Shown piece after piece: positions 21,406-33,856 of a stretch of 64,000 bases of DNA; positions within the stretch are counted from its first letter, which is position 1, and every line of letters starts with the position of its first letter. Location: contig JAWRVZ010000051.1 of the NCBI GenBank assembly GCA_037043235.1, forward strand, positions 3,497,001 to 3,561,000. Direction: 5' to 3'. Made by a program: the position numbers and the translations under genes. This stretch comes from Rhodeus uyekii (taxonomy: Eukaryota; Chordata; Actinopteri; Cypriniformes; Acheilognathidae). The notes under the pieces are model-generated. The model worked only from the letters and a program-made list of their open reading frames with translations, had not been told where the DNA came from and made no database searches.

Positions 21406-22589
21406 ATATAAACCATTGAAATTCATGGAGAGTATCTTATGTACGACGCGAAACAGCCATAGAGTCATGAAGAGTCGAATACAACTGATAATTAATCAGA
21501 GCGGATTTTGTCGGGCCATAAATGTGAACACTTAAAAAGTTAATATAGCAGACTCTCCTCAAGCAAACCATGATTTGAGGTATCATTCAGGTCTGTATGT
21601 CATTAAACAGAACACAGCTATGATTACATATTACAGTATATACAGTAAAATCTACAGCACTCATATCATACTCAGGCATTTATACATCAAAAACCCTTGA
21701 TGTTTTGCTGCTACAGGACTAAAGATTGCAATTGTAACTCTGGCAAAACATCAATGGTTTTTAGTAGAAGATTTCTTCCATCCAGAATGTCAGTCAGAGA
21801 TACTGATCTTTTATTATTCAACACGGCATATCTCACAAGTGAGCCAGGTTAAGGAATCAATTTGTTTAAGGGTTCAGGACGGAATTTGATTTTCAATCTC
21901 AAGGGTGCACCACCTTATTCTCTAACAGGGCTCTATTCCTATTACCCAGAATGCATAAGCATAGCATTACAGTCCCTGTCAGGAGTCGTTCTGTAACCAC
22001 AGCGACTGTGATTTTAACCCCGAGCTCATCTGGATTCAATCATCACACAGCCCAAAAAAGCTTGGAAATTCACAGTATGTGCTGTTACTTCTGAAACATG
22101 TGCCTCGAGTGTTTGGCGATTCAATACATTTCAAGGTAGACATTACATATGCCAATGTTAAGGGAACATGCATCAAGCCAGCACTCAAGGGGATTTTTGT
22201 TACCCGAGGGTCAATGTTTCAAGATGACTTGTGTCAGCACCTGCCCTATATGGATTCACACACCATTAAGCAGCGTTCTTCAGTGTGAAGGCCAGATCCA
22301 AGGTTTTACGTGTGATCGAACAAGGTTGCAAAAGGTTATGAGACATCCCAAGGCTCTCCTTGGTCTCAGAACTGCACTGGACTAACCAGATATTACAGCA
22401 TCGAATTCTAATTAAATCCAAATCGACAACTGGATCAGCGCTCGCTTTTAAACTCTGAACAAAATGTGTAAGTAAAATGAACTTTGGTGTTAGAGTGGAC
22501 ATGATGACAGGAATTAATGTTTTATTTGTCTTGTGCTGCTACAGAAATTATGGAAATTTTTATTGTACTGTATTTCTTTGTTATTTTAT
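21406..22589. other. No recognisable feature
   Basis: Unique-looking sequence with no element ends or supported frames. Confidence 0.45.
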
Positions 22590-22692
22590 TCTAATGTTGA
22601 AAACAGCTGTGCTGCTTATCGTTTTTAGGGTTATTTAATAAATAGATTTCATTTTGTAGCAATGTAAAATTTCTTTACTGTCACTTTTGATT
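22590..22692 (-). repeat. Dispersed fish repeat, family R1 (minus copy)
   Basis: ATGTTGAAAACAGCTGTGCT then GCTTAT, and TTACTGTCACTTTTGAT further on, are the inverse of the blocks at 53885-54000. Confidence 0.6.
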
Positions 22693-22727
22693 AATTATTA
22701 TGAACTTATTCATGATCCAATCAAGCA

Positions 22728-22985
22728 TTTACCGAACTGCATTTTTTATTTACTTTGACTAAAATTTAAATTTGTTTGATGATCTGAAACATTTAAGTGT
22801 GACAAATATGCAACAAAAAAGAAAGGAAGAGAAATCAAGAAGGGATGAACACTTTTTCACACCATAATATACCAATTGCTATTCTTTATTTATAATAAAT
22901 GTCATTTTAATTCACATTAATATGAGAAATCAACGCAATTGTAATACATTTTGTATGAAATTTTTAATATTTTAAATGCAACATA
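22728..22985 (-). repeat. Left arm of a distant inverted repeat (Tc1 end plus flank)
   Basis: Its reverse complement matches 23955-24213 over about 250 bases, including a 34-base perfect block (22920-22953 against 23996-24029). The outer half is a Tc1-like terminal region (GAAATCAAGAAGGGATGAAC then ACTTTTTCACACCAT). The inner half is non-element flank. Confidence 0.75.
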
Positions 22986-23954
22986 TAAGAGATATGTCGT
23001 ATTGAAAACTTATTATATCCAATAAGAATTATTTTCTTTTGAACAGCAGTGTAAATTATACAAATTAGCTCACCCCTAAATTAAATATGTGGTTTCATAT
23101 TAATAATCAACGTTATGAGGCTGCTGCATGTAAAATGCGTTTGACTGTATAGACATTTTATCCTTCCATCTTTAAGTCCATTTCCTAGAATCTATCCACT
23201 AAAGTGTAGTACTGTGTGGGCCGGCTTCGAGACCTTTTCATTCATACCTTGTGGGAATTCTTAATTACCGTTGTTCAGCCATTAATATCCTGCAAATCAA
23301 TAAATGACAAGCATGGCATTAATGTAGCATCAACCCATTTATAGAGATTAACAACACCTCAATGCATTGTTCTTTAACACTCACCTTCAGATGTCAGAAA
23401 GGTAAATACACATTACATCATGTTGTCAATATCTATTTGCAAAAAAATGCACCATATCAATGCAGGAACATGCTCAAAGTAACATGGGCACACACTGTGC
23501 ACAGACACTTAAAAATCAAATGATGAGCACAGCCTTGACGTTGAGATGCAGAAAAGTCACATGGAAAGTCAGACGTGTACAGAGTTCCCAGAAAGGGAAG
23601 CTTTGACATCCTGACATATATATTCCCGCAAGGGTGCTGACAGCAAATGCACACAGTGTCTTTCTCCTGGTACAAACTGAGCTGACTCAGTCAGTCACCC
23701 ACTGGGGGTCTTGTCAACCCTGTCTGTAACAGGGCTCAAGTGAATGCCACTCTTTACTAAAGCTGAGGTAAAGAAGGTGATGCAGGAGGGAAAAATCTAT
23801 ACTTATCTGGAGGAAATGAAACAAGCTCATTTTTTACTTTATGGAATAATCTGATGAATTGCTGATAAATAATTTTTTTGTATGGTTTATGTGTTCTTTT
23901 TAGTATTAGCGTTATTATTTTTGTGACTGTTTGAGTATTATTCCATTTTATCCA
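22986..23954. other. Spacer between inverted arms
   Basis: About 970 bases without a recognised element or gene, between two inverted 250-bp arms. Confidence 0.5.
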
Positions 23955-24213
23955 TTTCATCCATAAAATAACTTATTAAAATGTATTAAAATTAAGTTGA
24001 TTTCTCATATTAATGTGAATTAAAATGACATTTAATATACATAAAGAATAGTAAATGGTATATTATATATAATGGTGTGAAAAATTATTCGTCCCTTCTT
24101 GATTTCTCTTCTTTCTTTCTTTGTTTTTCTTCTTTTTTTTGTGCATATTTGTCACACTTAAATGTTTCAGATCATCAAACAAATTTAAATTTTAGTCAAA
24201 GTAAATACAAATT
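23955..24213 (+). repeat. Right arm of the distant inverted repeat
   Basis: Pairs with 22728-22985. The element portion begins near 24070 and the shared flank extends leftward to about 23955. Confidence 0.75.
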
Positions 24214-24420
24214 GCAGTTTTTAAATGAAGGGGACTTTTCTCACAGGGTTTGGATTTTGTTTTCCCTTAATAATAACAACTTTCATTTAAAAACTGCTTT
24301 AAAAATGTGTTTACTTTTGTTGTCTTTGACTAATATTTAAATTAGTTTGATGATCTGAAACATTTAAACAAGTGACAAACATGTAAAATCAGGAAGGGGG
24401 CAAACACTAATCATTTCATA
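24070..24420. mobile_element. Miniature Tc1-like element
   Basis: Inverted ends: AATGGTGTGAAAAATTATTC then GTCCCTTCTTGATTTC on the left, and the inverse of a related sequence with AAATCAGGAAGGGGGCAAAC on the right. Subterminal blocks CAGATCATCAAACAAATTTA (left) and its inverse relative (right) are shared with the larger deleted copy at 33184-33856. No coding sequence. Confidence 0.75.
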
Positions 24421-27400
24421 TTATTTAGCTTGCATTAGCATCATTATTTATGTAAATATTAAGAATTATTTGACATTATTCTTTGCATCTGTATAATGAA
24501 AATAGAAGTGCCTTGATATTACAAGCCTCGCAAGCTATGGTATGTGATCACGTACAAAACAAATGCGCATTAACATGCTCCCATATCTGATAATGAGTTC
24601 AAATGTGAAATTCATGTGTTTTTTCTATAATGGTGACAGTGAACTCAAGCTGATAGATATTCATTCTGGTATGAATGAAAAAAAGAATCGACCATAAGTT
24701 CAGGAGATATCTGATTTTCTATAACGCCCATGCAATTCATTGAACCCCAGGATGGTTCCCATAGGACCATGAATTATTTTGAATCTTCTATATGAGAAAC
24801 CATATGGCTTCATGTAACGTGATCCAGGGTGAATCAGTGCATCTCACAGCAGAAAGGCGGGGGGGATGAGTCAAGACACTAAAGAAGATCTTAATCTTAC
24901 CAACACACTCGTACGCACACTCACTCATCTTCAAGCAGAGCTCACAGCTTGGTATGAGGGTGGGGGTCTCTGCTTTGATGAGATTTTATTGAAGGAAAGT
25001 CATCTCATCAGGTGAAGCTCAAAAAGAACAGAATAAAAAATAAGCACAGAAAAATCGGCTTATGTTAACTTGATTGGATGAATCTATAAGTTCTTCAAAA
25101 TTAATTAAAACTAAAAAAGAAGGCTTGTAGGTGGCTAAAAGGAATCTTATCCTGATACAATTTGAAGACAACAAAGGCCAGAGAGCGTTTGAGATGGGAG
25201 AGCAAGTATTTGCTGCCATCTGCTGTTCTACTTTATCATGAAAGAAACACATTCAAACATTCAGTTTCAAAATATGTTTTTAATGCAGAATCCATTAGAA
25301 TATCAGAATAATATAGAATAAAGCCAAAAATAAATAAAGCTAATATTATTAATAATAAAAATATTAAAATAATATTAAGAATAGTAACACAAAATAAATA
25401 TACAATAAAAAATAATACAAGAATAATTCCAAAGGTTGTGATTAACCCTCTTCCTATGCACTTAGTGCTCATAAAAATACAAACAGTCATTTTTTTGCTA
25501 TATTTATGTAGCAAGTATAGAAATATTATTAATTATGATTAGGATGCATATATGGGTAGCACTGGACCTCTTAAAAGGAAATGTTACTGATAAATCCTTA
25601 TCTGACGAGAGAAATCTTCTTATTCTAACTTCAATTTTCCTGAATCATTTTTCCTTGAAACATTTCTCTTTACATGCCAATCCCTGTTGTTTAGAATCAG
25701 AACTATCAATGTCAAGCCATATTCTTGCAATGAATCAGTCATGACCATGTGACTGAACATGAATTGGTTTCAGTTTGATTCTTTTGAACAGGTCACTGAC
25801 AAATGAAGAAATTCTTTGAATCTGAATGAATTGGCCAACGGTCTGAAACGGTTTGTAACGCAGTCTGAATCACACGTGACCGAAATCATTCTCTGATCAA
25901 AAGAGTATCAAAACACTAACAATACACAAAAGCACTTCACATTCCATGACATTAGCGTGTTTTAGGAATACCTTCTAGTATGTAAAAACCATGATATTCA
26001 GTTGTGTAGCCTACATTTTTGGCTGTATCATGGTGCTGTCGGTCACCGTGATTTTGCCAAGTCATTGTTCCTGTATCATAATATTTTGTTGATCCTTGAA
26101 CAACGTTCTTGTCTGAAAATGTAGTCCTAACCCTACTTAAAATAAAATCAGAGGGAAATGATGGTGAATAACTAATGTAGAAGCACCTAACCCTGGTTGT
26201 AAGACTAAAACTTGACTTAAACTGTAAACTTTTCTCTTAAATCTGATTAGAATATTGTTCCAGAATCAATAAAGAAGTGAACATGTTTTACTTCATGAAA
26301 TCACATTCACCTGGTCCCATCTGAGACCATCACTCCACCACAGTACTGCTAGCAGGGTCATTTTCTGAAAGATAATTTTGATAAATAATGAATGAAACTT
26401 TGTGTTAACGTGGGTTAATGTTACATGATTGTACTCAGTTTACCCTCTATCAAACCTCCTGCTACAGCCTCCTTATGATTAGATAAATTATGGAATGTGA
26501 TGTATGCATACATTCAAATAGAATGCATAATGAATTTCTAAACTTGAAAGCAACAGAAATACCCCCTCCTGTGCGACTGTAATTGCGATGACTTTTTGCC
26601 ATGAATATGTAAATTTTGGCTTGTGTTTATGAAATATTCAGCATCTAACAAATACTTTTGACTGTAGCAATCAGCCCTCCCATTGCAATATGAAGAAATG
26701 TGTTGTGTCTTGCTTGCATAAACAATTCTGCGTTCAGCACTGAAAGTTGCAGACACATTCTACATCAGAATTCTGACAGCGCTGGCAACGGTATGACTGC
26801 ATAGTTTAAATTAGTTTCTGAGGCAATACATTCACAGGTGTTGCATTACAATCAGTATTTGTTTAACTTGCAGGAAAATATGCTATTTCACATTTGATTT
26901 ACCCTGCCGCAAGGTGAGTGTATAATTCATCCCATATTTGGAGCCAATCAAGGATAGATTGAGCATTGTTTTTTATTGGAATCTGTTTCTGAAGGAAAAT
27001 GCTTCATGTCAGCTTAAAGTTAATAATAATAGCCATTTCCCTCATGTTTTGTTTTCCATCCCTGGCTTTTCAATACAGCCTCCATTACATCACAGCACGA
27101 CTGGAAACATAGAGAGACAGAGATCTTTAACAATATAAATGTTTTTGCTCTCAAATGAAAACTGCCTGACACCTCAGGCTCTCCATAGGAGATCTACAAC
27201 TGTGTAAATGGCCTGAGAAAAGTTGACCTAATTGAAGAGGTCTACAGCTGTTTAAAACTCTTTGAGACTTTTAGTCTCTGAGTTTTAACAGGTTATGTCC
27301 ATGCTATACTAACTGAGAATGACCCCATCAAGCACTTTTAAGACAGTTAAAAGGTTTGATGTCATATAAGGTCAAGTTCAAAGATTTTAAACTCTTTCTG

Positions 27401-27565
27401 AACAGCCACGAAGACTCAAAATCATCATGTTCAATTCTGATGTTGACAATTTGTGATCGACCCATATCAATTGCATGATTAAAAATAACAGTGGTCAAAC
27501 CACTTCCGGGTTAAATCCCGCCCACTTCCGGGTTAGGCCCTGCACCAGTCCGAGTACAGATACAG
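24421..27565. other. No recognisable feature
   Basis: About 3.1 kb of AT-rich DNA. A run of AATAATATTAA-type simple sequence at 25340-25410 yields fortuitous Ile/Leu-rich minus-strand frames. No element ends were identified. Confidence 0.45.
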
Positions 27566-27720
27566 ATACATACAGTGTTGCCAGATTGGGTGGGTTCCCG
27601 CCCGTTCCCGCCCAATTGGGCTCCTTTTGGTCACGTCCGACCAGAAAAAATTTAATTGGGCTGGTTGATAAAAATTGGACTGGTTTTTAATGCATAAAAA
27701 CCGCCCAAATTTCATATGAA
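27566..27720. repeat. Possible degraded element end (TGTTGCCAGATTGGG)
   Basis: The segment starts TACAGTGTTGCCAGATTGGG at about 27569, a terminus seen in several animal miniature elements. It holds internal inverted GGGCGG/CCGCCC-like words. The opposite end is not found. Confidence 0.35.
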
Positions 27721-27764
27721 TGCATATAAATTTCATGAAAATTTATTTTGTTGATTCATGGTTA

Positions 27765-27780
27765 ACAGATACAGATAATG

Positions 27781-27818
<38 letters not shown>

Positions 27819-27834
27819 CATTATCTGTATCTGT
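27765..27834. repeat. Perfect hairpin: 20-bp arms around (AT)n
   Basis: Arm 27765-27784 is the exact reverse complement of 27815-27834, and the 30-base centre is alternating TA, itself self-complementary. Confidence 0.95.
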
Positions 27835-27844
27835 ATTATCTGTA

Positions 27845-27845
<1 letters not shown>

Positions 27846-27937
<92 letters not shown>
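27846..27937. repeat. (CT)n(TA)n(GA)n self-complementary microsatellite
   Basis: (CT)n at about 27846-27858, (TA)n to 27895, then (GA)n to 27937. The CT and GA arms can pair across the TA centre. It lies 11 bases after the previous hairpin. Confidence 0.95.
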
Positions 27938-27941
<4 letters not shown>

Positions 27942-27944
27942 TGT

Positions 27945-28425
27945 GATGTGAATTTAATTTTCATAAAGTCTGCTGCCTCAGTTATGATGAAGAGTGATTA
28001 GATGAATTGCTAAGTTCCTCTTTGCTGTGACATTGAGCATTTTCCACTGCTTTTCAACCCTTCCACAAAATGACCAGCAGACATCGTCAGTGATTCTCTC
28101 ATTAACACAGATGAGAGTGTTGACATGGACAAGGCCGAAGATCACCCTGTCATTCTGATTGAGTTAGAGTAACAGACTATAAGCTTTAAAAGAAGGGTGG
28201 TGCTTGAAATAATTGATCTTCCTCTGTTTACCATGATTACCTGCCAGGAAACACATGCAGTCATCATTGCTTTGCACAAAAAGGGGTTCACAGGAAACTA
28301 AATTGCTGCTAGTAAGATTGCACCTAAATCAACCATTTATCAGATCATAAACAGCTTCAAGGAGAGAAGTTCAGTTGTTGTGAATTAGGCTTCAGAGTGC
28401 CCAAGAAAGTCAAGTAAGTGCCAGT
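27945..28425 (+). pseudogene. Tc1-like transposase, 5' UTR and N-terminal half
   Basis: Zebrafish-type Tc1 leader text precedes an ATG near 28231. The coding part shows the paired-like DNA-binding region, with KIAPKSTIYQIINSFKERSS near 28310-28375. A stop interrupts just before that block (near 28300) and another follows it. The sequence stops around 28425 inside the DNA-binding half. The catalytic DDE domain and terminal repeats are missing. Confidence 0.75.
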
Positions 28426-28529
28426 GATAGCGTTTACATTTTAAGGAATATGCTTGAGCATATTTGACTACTTTGCTCAGCAGATGCTTGTTTGTTCTCT
28501 TGACTCATTCAACACCAATTAGTGTTACA

Positions 28530-28661
28530 CTCCCTGTGTAGCAACCTTGGGTTAAGTGCTTTACTCCGGGCAAAAACAGTAATGGGCGTTACAGCATTAC
28601 TCCATTCCATGAGTCACCTGTACCCAGAATCAAACCTGTGACCTTTGAGCTACCCACCCAC
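28530..28661 (-). mobile_element. tRNA-derived SINE (family S2), degraded
   Basis: On the minus strand a B-box-like GGTTTGATTCT (28626-28636) follows GTAGCTCAAAGGTCAC. The body has the block AGCACTTAACCCAAGGTTGC, typical of another fish tRNA SINE. No clear tail. Confidence 0.55.
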
Positions 28662-31620
28662 TACTGTATACTGACTCCACCAAAACATATATTTTTAATA
28701 CCAATAAGCTCCATGTGCTTCAATCTATGCCTGCGCTCCAAAGGTCTTAACTCCCTTCTCTCTGGTAAGCTGGATCTTCAATCAACCATCTGGCGCTCAC
28801 ACTACAAGGGGGAAAGATTATTCTCGATATGGGCAATTAGAGAAGTTGTTAGCTATGCAGTCAGCTAGTGTAGATCACAGATGTAACAGGAAGCACTCCT
28901 GCGGTGAACGCTCAAAGGGAGGTTGCAAACTGCAACATCCTATTCACCTCTGTATGTTATGAACATCTGTCCAGTCTGAGGTTGTGTCTTCAGGGAAGAG
29001 GCTTAAACTGAAAAGGGGAAAAAAGTATCTCGGAGCCTGTTTTTTTAGGTCTGATCTAAGCAATTAAAACTGAACAAATTCTTCCTTTCTACTTGACTGG
29101 AGTCGCTCTTGCATTTGTTGTTCAAAATGTTGCACAAAATAGGTACTGGCATAATCAAAAGGATATCTCATCTCCGGATGTACAAACATGACTATCTCTC
29201 TGTTCGTGTTTTATCAGCTATATTGTGGTTCTGGGTACCCTTAGCGACTTATCCTCAGAGAAAACCAACCTCCCCTGAGGAAGCAGAAATGAAACCGTTG
29301 TGGTAATCTCTCTATTGTAGTTAAGGGAGGAAGTGGCGCAGCATGTCTGTTGGCCACTGTTCAAGCCGTCAAAGAGGATGTTGATATAGACAAATACTGT
29401 TATTCATAAACTAGCAAAAAACATGCACTTGTTCTCAATACCAAGGCTTTACTTGTTTACCAAAAGACGGAATAAAGAGATTTTAGAGGGATATTTTCAA
29501 TTGCGGTTTCTTGGTTGCCAAAACAGTGGCATAAACCGTTGAAAAAGAAAAGAACATTTTGTGTGCACTACAAAAGATCCAATGAATATATGCAAGAGAC
29601 TGAGGTCAAGGTTTACTCCCCATGTTCGAACCTTCACAAAGACAGAAAAGATTTTTGTTATGCATGCACCTAAGCTAAAGGAGGCATTTTTTGAAGCGCG
29701 AAATAGCCTTTGAGAAAAAAGTACCTTTACCCATTTTGAAGCCAGCTTAACTCCTCAAAGCTTGACAACTCAAAGTCGATTTTGCTTCTTGGCAGCAGAA
29801 AAGTTCTCCTGCAAAACAGAGACCTGCACAAAGCACAACTGATGGGCCGAGACAGATATACATTCTTTTCTTCGGAGTGAAGATTCACAGCAAGCAGGAT
29901 TAAAACTAATGGTGTTTGACACACCTGGCCTTGCTCGTCTGGAACCGGGAAGCTTTAACATGTTGGCATTTCAAAAGGTTGTTTTGTAAGGCTTCTCTGT
30001 GAAGCCGAGGCAGGAGAGAGTGACATATCGGAGGCCATGGGTATCCACAGTAACGGAGGAGCCATGAGCGATCTGCGTTTTATAAGGCCATCTAGAAAAC
30101 ATTAGCTCCACTAGAGTGGACCACAAATCAAATGACCTCGAAACTCAGATGCTGGCTAATGTGAGGACGGCTGCAGGTGAGTGGAGACGTAATGTTCCAG
30201 TGGAGCTCAGTGGACTGGATGGACAAGTGGAAAGAAACTCCAAACTGTTTACTTTATCTAATGGCTTGCAGGCAACGTTTGTTACGTTTTAGTCACACTT
30301 TATTCAAAATATAAGACAGAATGGTGTGGTAAAGTTGCTTGTGGTATGGCAACTTTAAAAGGTTGCAGGCTCCAATCTAACAAGGGATCATTTTGGGGCT
30401 GTTGTGTTCTTGATTGAGGTTGATCCAGATTGTCCCTGTAAATCTTATAAATTCCTGTCACTCAACTGGAGGAACATGGCACTAGCAATGACAAGGTAAG
30501 ATTTTCTATCCTTTTTAATTACTGAACTTTTGAATTACTTTTCACAGACTGTCTTCATCATTTTTTATGTACATTTATAACATTATACTTCATATTATAT
30601 TACCTTTACATCCCATAAAAATAAAAATAAACTAGTTAACACTGCTGTGAGGGTTTTTCTAATACAACGGCTAAACATAAATGTAAATCTTCTCTCTTCT
30701 GACTGCTATCAATCTCTCTCTATTTCTTCCCTCTTTTTGAAAGTCATGAAAACACATGGAGTTTTTCTTTAGTTATTTGAGCAAATTGGAACACACAACA
30801 AAATATATGTAATGTAGTCTCTTCTTCATCACTGTAGAAGATTACCCAACTATGATGACCTGGAAATTTAAAAAGGATCCATTTATAATGTCAATTAGAG
30901 AAAACATACCTTTATCTTACTGAGGTTTGGATTGATACTAGTTCAAAGAAATACACTCTGCACAAAGATAAATATTTACACTGTGGTCAATTGTAAAAGA
31001 GCCCTTGATTTAAACTATGTGCAAAAGTGAATATTATCAGTCTAAAATCTCTATTATTAATCCTGTGTAAAGGCAGAGTGGGAATCAACCACCGAGATAG
31101 GAGTGTAATTAAATCTACATATGGTTCAACTCACCACATTTCGCTTGGCATTCAAATTAAACGTTGTAAATATGGATTCATAACTGGCCTGTGTACAAAG
31201 TCTTTTTTTCCCCTGAGATAACAAAAAGAGGCGGGTAGGAAGGGGGGAGTACATTAGCAACTCAAATGAGATCATAAACTCTCTTTGCGAAGTAATTGTG
31301 AAATCACAAGCTGTGGTAAAATATTGTTGCCAGATGAGTGTGTGTTTGTGCGTGCATGTGTGTGTGTGTGTGTGAAAACTGTGGTCTGCACCCTGAACAG
31401 CTTGGTTTGAGTGATTAAAGTGCTATTTGAGGAAATGAATTAGTTATGCTACATTCTTGTAAGAGGTGCATAGGAAGAAAGCCAAGCAGAGATATGAGCA
31501 TGTGAAATGTGCATTAATAAATCAGACAAGGACACGAAAAATCAGGACATTTAATAGCTAATTTTGCAATGAAACTGAAGTAGTGGCACATTAATATTAT
31601 TTTCTTCTGTAATGTGCCAT
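28662..31620. other. No recognisable feature
   Basis: About 3 kb with one (GT)n run at 31339-31374. Frames at 28638-28868, 29109-29306 and 29727-29961 show no family signature. This is one of the longest element-poor stretches. Confidence 0.45.
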
Positions 31621-31806
31621 ACACTGTCAGAAAAAAATAGGTATTCTTTTAAAAGGTTCTAATATGTACCATTAGGCACTAATATGTACAGGTCTGTACC
31701 AATATGTACCTTCAAGGTACGTATATTCACTCTTTAGGTAAAAAGGTGTACCATTTGAAAGGGTACTATCCCAATTACAGCTTTTGTACCTTTTGTCTGA
31801 GAGTGT
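31621..31806. mobile_element. Miniature inverted-repeat element
   Basis: ACACTGTCAGAAAAA at 31621 is matched in inverse by TTTGTCTGAGAGTGT ending at 31806. Internal GTACC/GGTAC words alternate on both strands (for example TGTACCTTCAAGGTACG at about 31705-31722), so the whole 186 bp is fold-back. Confidence 0.75.
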
Positions 31807-32589
31807 TCATTTGAGTGGATTAGCGAAAAAGAAAAACAATTAGTGTGCCTTGGTTGTTGGTTGGATTTTGAGATGTGGGCGTTGCACTCAAGAAGGGTGG
31901 CAGGTGAAGGAAAGCTTGAATGGACAGAGTTTAACACTAAATAATGGACCTTTTTAACATTTCCAGGATTCTCAGGAGCAGACATCATCATAGTTGGGTA
32001 AATTTCTATAGTCGTGAACAGGAGATTACAGCAACTATAATTTTTGTATACCCATTTTCTCTAGAAGAAAAAAAGCATTTTCATGTCTTTCTAAAAGAGG
32101 GAACAATATCAAGAGATTGATTACAGCAATCATAGAGAATGATGTCAAATTTGCTGTCACTCCCTCACAGCAGTGTTAATTGTCTTTATGTAATTCACTG
32201 CCAAGGTAGTAGAACACAAAGTGCAGCAGAGTAAATGTATTACACCTGTTTTTGAAAATGAAAATCTTACAAAACATAATCACAGTCTGTGAAACGGTCT
32301 ATTGGAGATGTTCTCCATACTGTAGTCTGTTTTTTTTTACTGGAATGGTGAAAACTTATTTCATGTTGACTTTAATGTGAAGTGCAAAGTGGAAAAGTAG
32401 CCATGAACTCATGACTTATTGTATAAAAAATTCTTTAGTTTGACCATTTCTGTCTGTTATTTAGGTCATTTTCTGACCCGGATAAAGACTTAATAAATGA
32501 TTTTTCTTCCCTGATTATTATAATAATAACAAATCACAAAATGTCCCCATCTGCTGCCTTTCACATTATATTTCAGAGCATACATGGAC
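31807..32589. other. No recognisable feature
   Basis: AT-rich sequence without element ends. Confidence 0.45.
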
Positions 32590-32591
32590 TA

Positions 32592-33153
32592 CAATGATCC
32601 CTCGTTTATAGCGGTTAATGTGGGAACCCCCGCGATAGGTGAAAATCAGCAAAGTAGGATTGGCTAGTAGTAGTCCCTTGGAATTTCCGTATATGTGTGT
32701 GTAGTTACCAGAATGTTTAAAATATGTATATTTATACTTTAAATATATTTTAATTAAATCTATTTAATTAAAAAATAGAGTAAATTTCTCTTTAAATCAG
32801 TTCAGGAAGCTCCTCATCGTCAGATACCGGCGCTGGATCGTCAACATTTGCTTCTGAGAGAGGCGAAGAGGCTTCCACTCGTGCTCTCATTCGTCGATCT
32901 CGCACCAGGAACCAATCACGTGTCTTGTTTGAGTGCCGTGGGCGTGTACAAAGCCTCTGAGAGAGTTTCTCTCTTTGTCTGGCATCCTGGGAAACAGTTT
33001 CTCTCGCATCACGATGAAGCAACGCTGCTCTCTGCAATACGGCTGCCGATATAGCGTTATTTTTAAATTTTTATTTTTCGATTAATATTTTTGAAAAATC
33101 CGCGATACACTGAGACGGCGCAACTTGAACCTCAAAGTGGCAAGGGATTACTG
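32592..33153. mobile_element. Non-autonomous pogo/Tigger-like element
   Basis: TA duplications flank it at 32590-32591 and 33154-33155. The left end CAATGATCCCTCGTTTATAG then CGGTT pairs imperfectly with the inverse right end (CAGTAATCCCTTGCCACTTT on the minus strand), and subterminal CGCGATA words occur at both ends. The interior is CpG-rich at 32810-33060 and holds an 81-codon minus-strand frame. Confidence 0.8.
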
Positions 33154-33183
33154 TATATCAAATTATGTACTTTTCAGGTACTA

Positions 33184-33856
<673 letters not shown>

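Noticed and set aside
20968..21468. 166-codon minus-strand frame
   Set aside because: It runs through repeat R5 and an antisense SINE.
25236..25514. Hydrophobic 92-codon minus-strand frame resembling a membrane protein
   Set aside because: It arises from AATAATATT simple sequence. No start context or family match.
27720..28001. 93-codon plus-strand frame
   Set aside because: Tyr-Ile and Arg-Glu runs from the TA and GA microsatellites.
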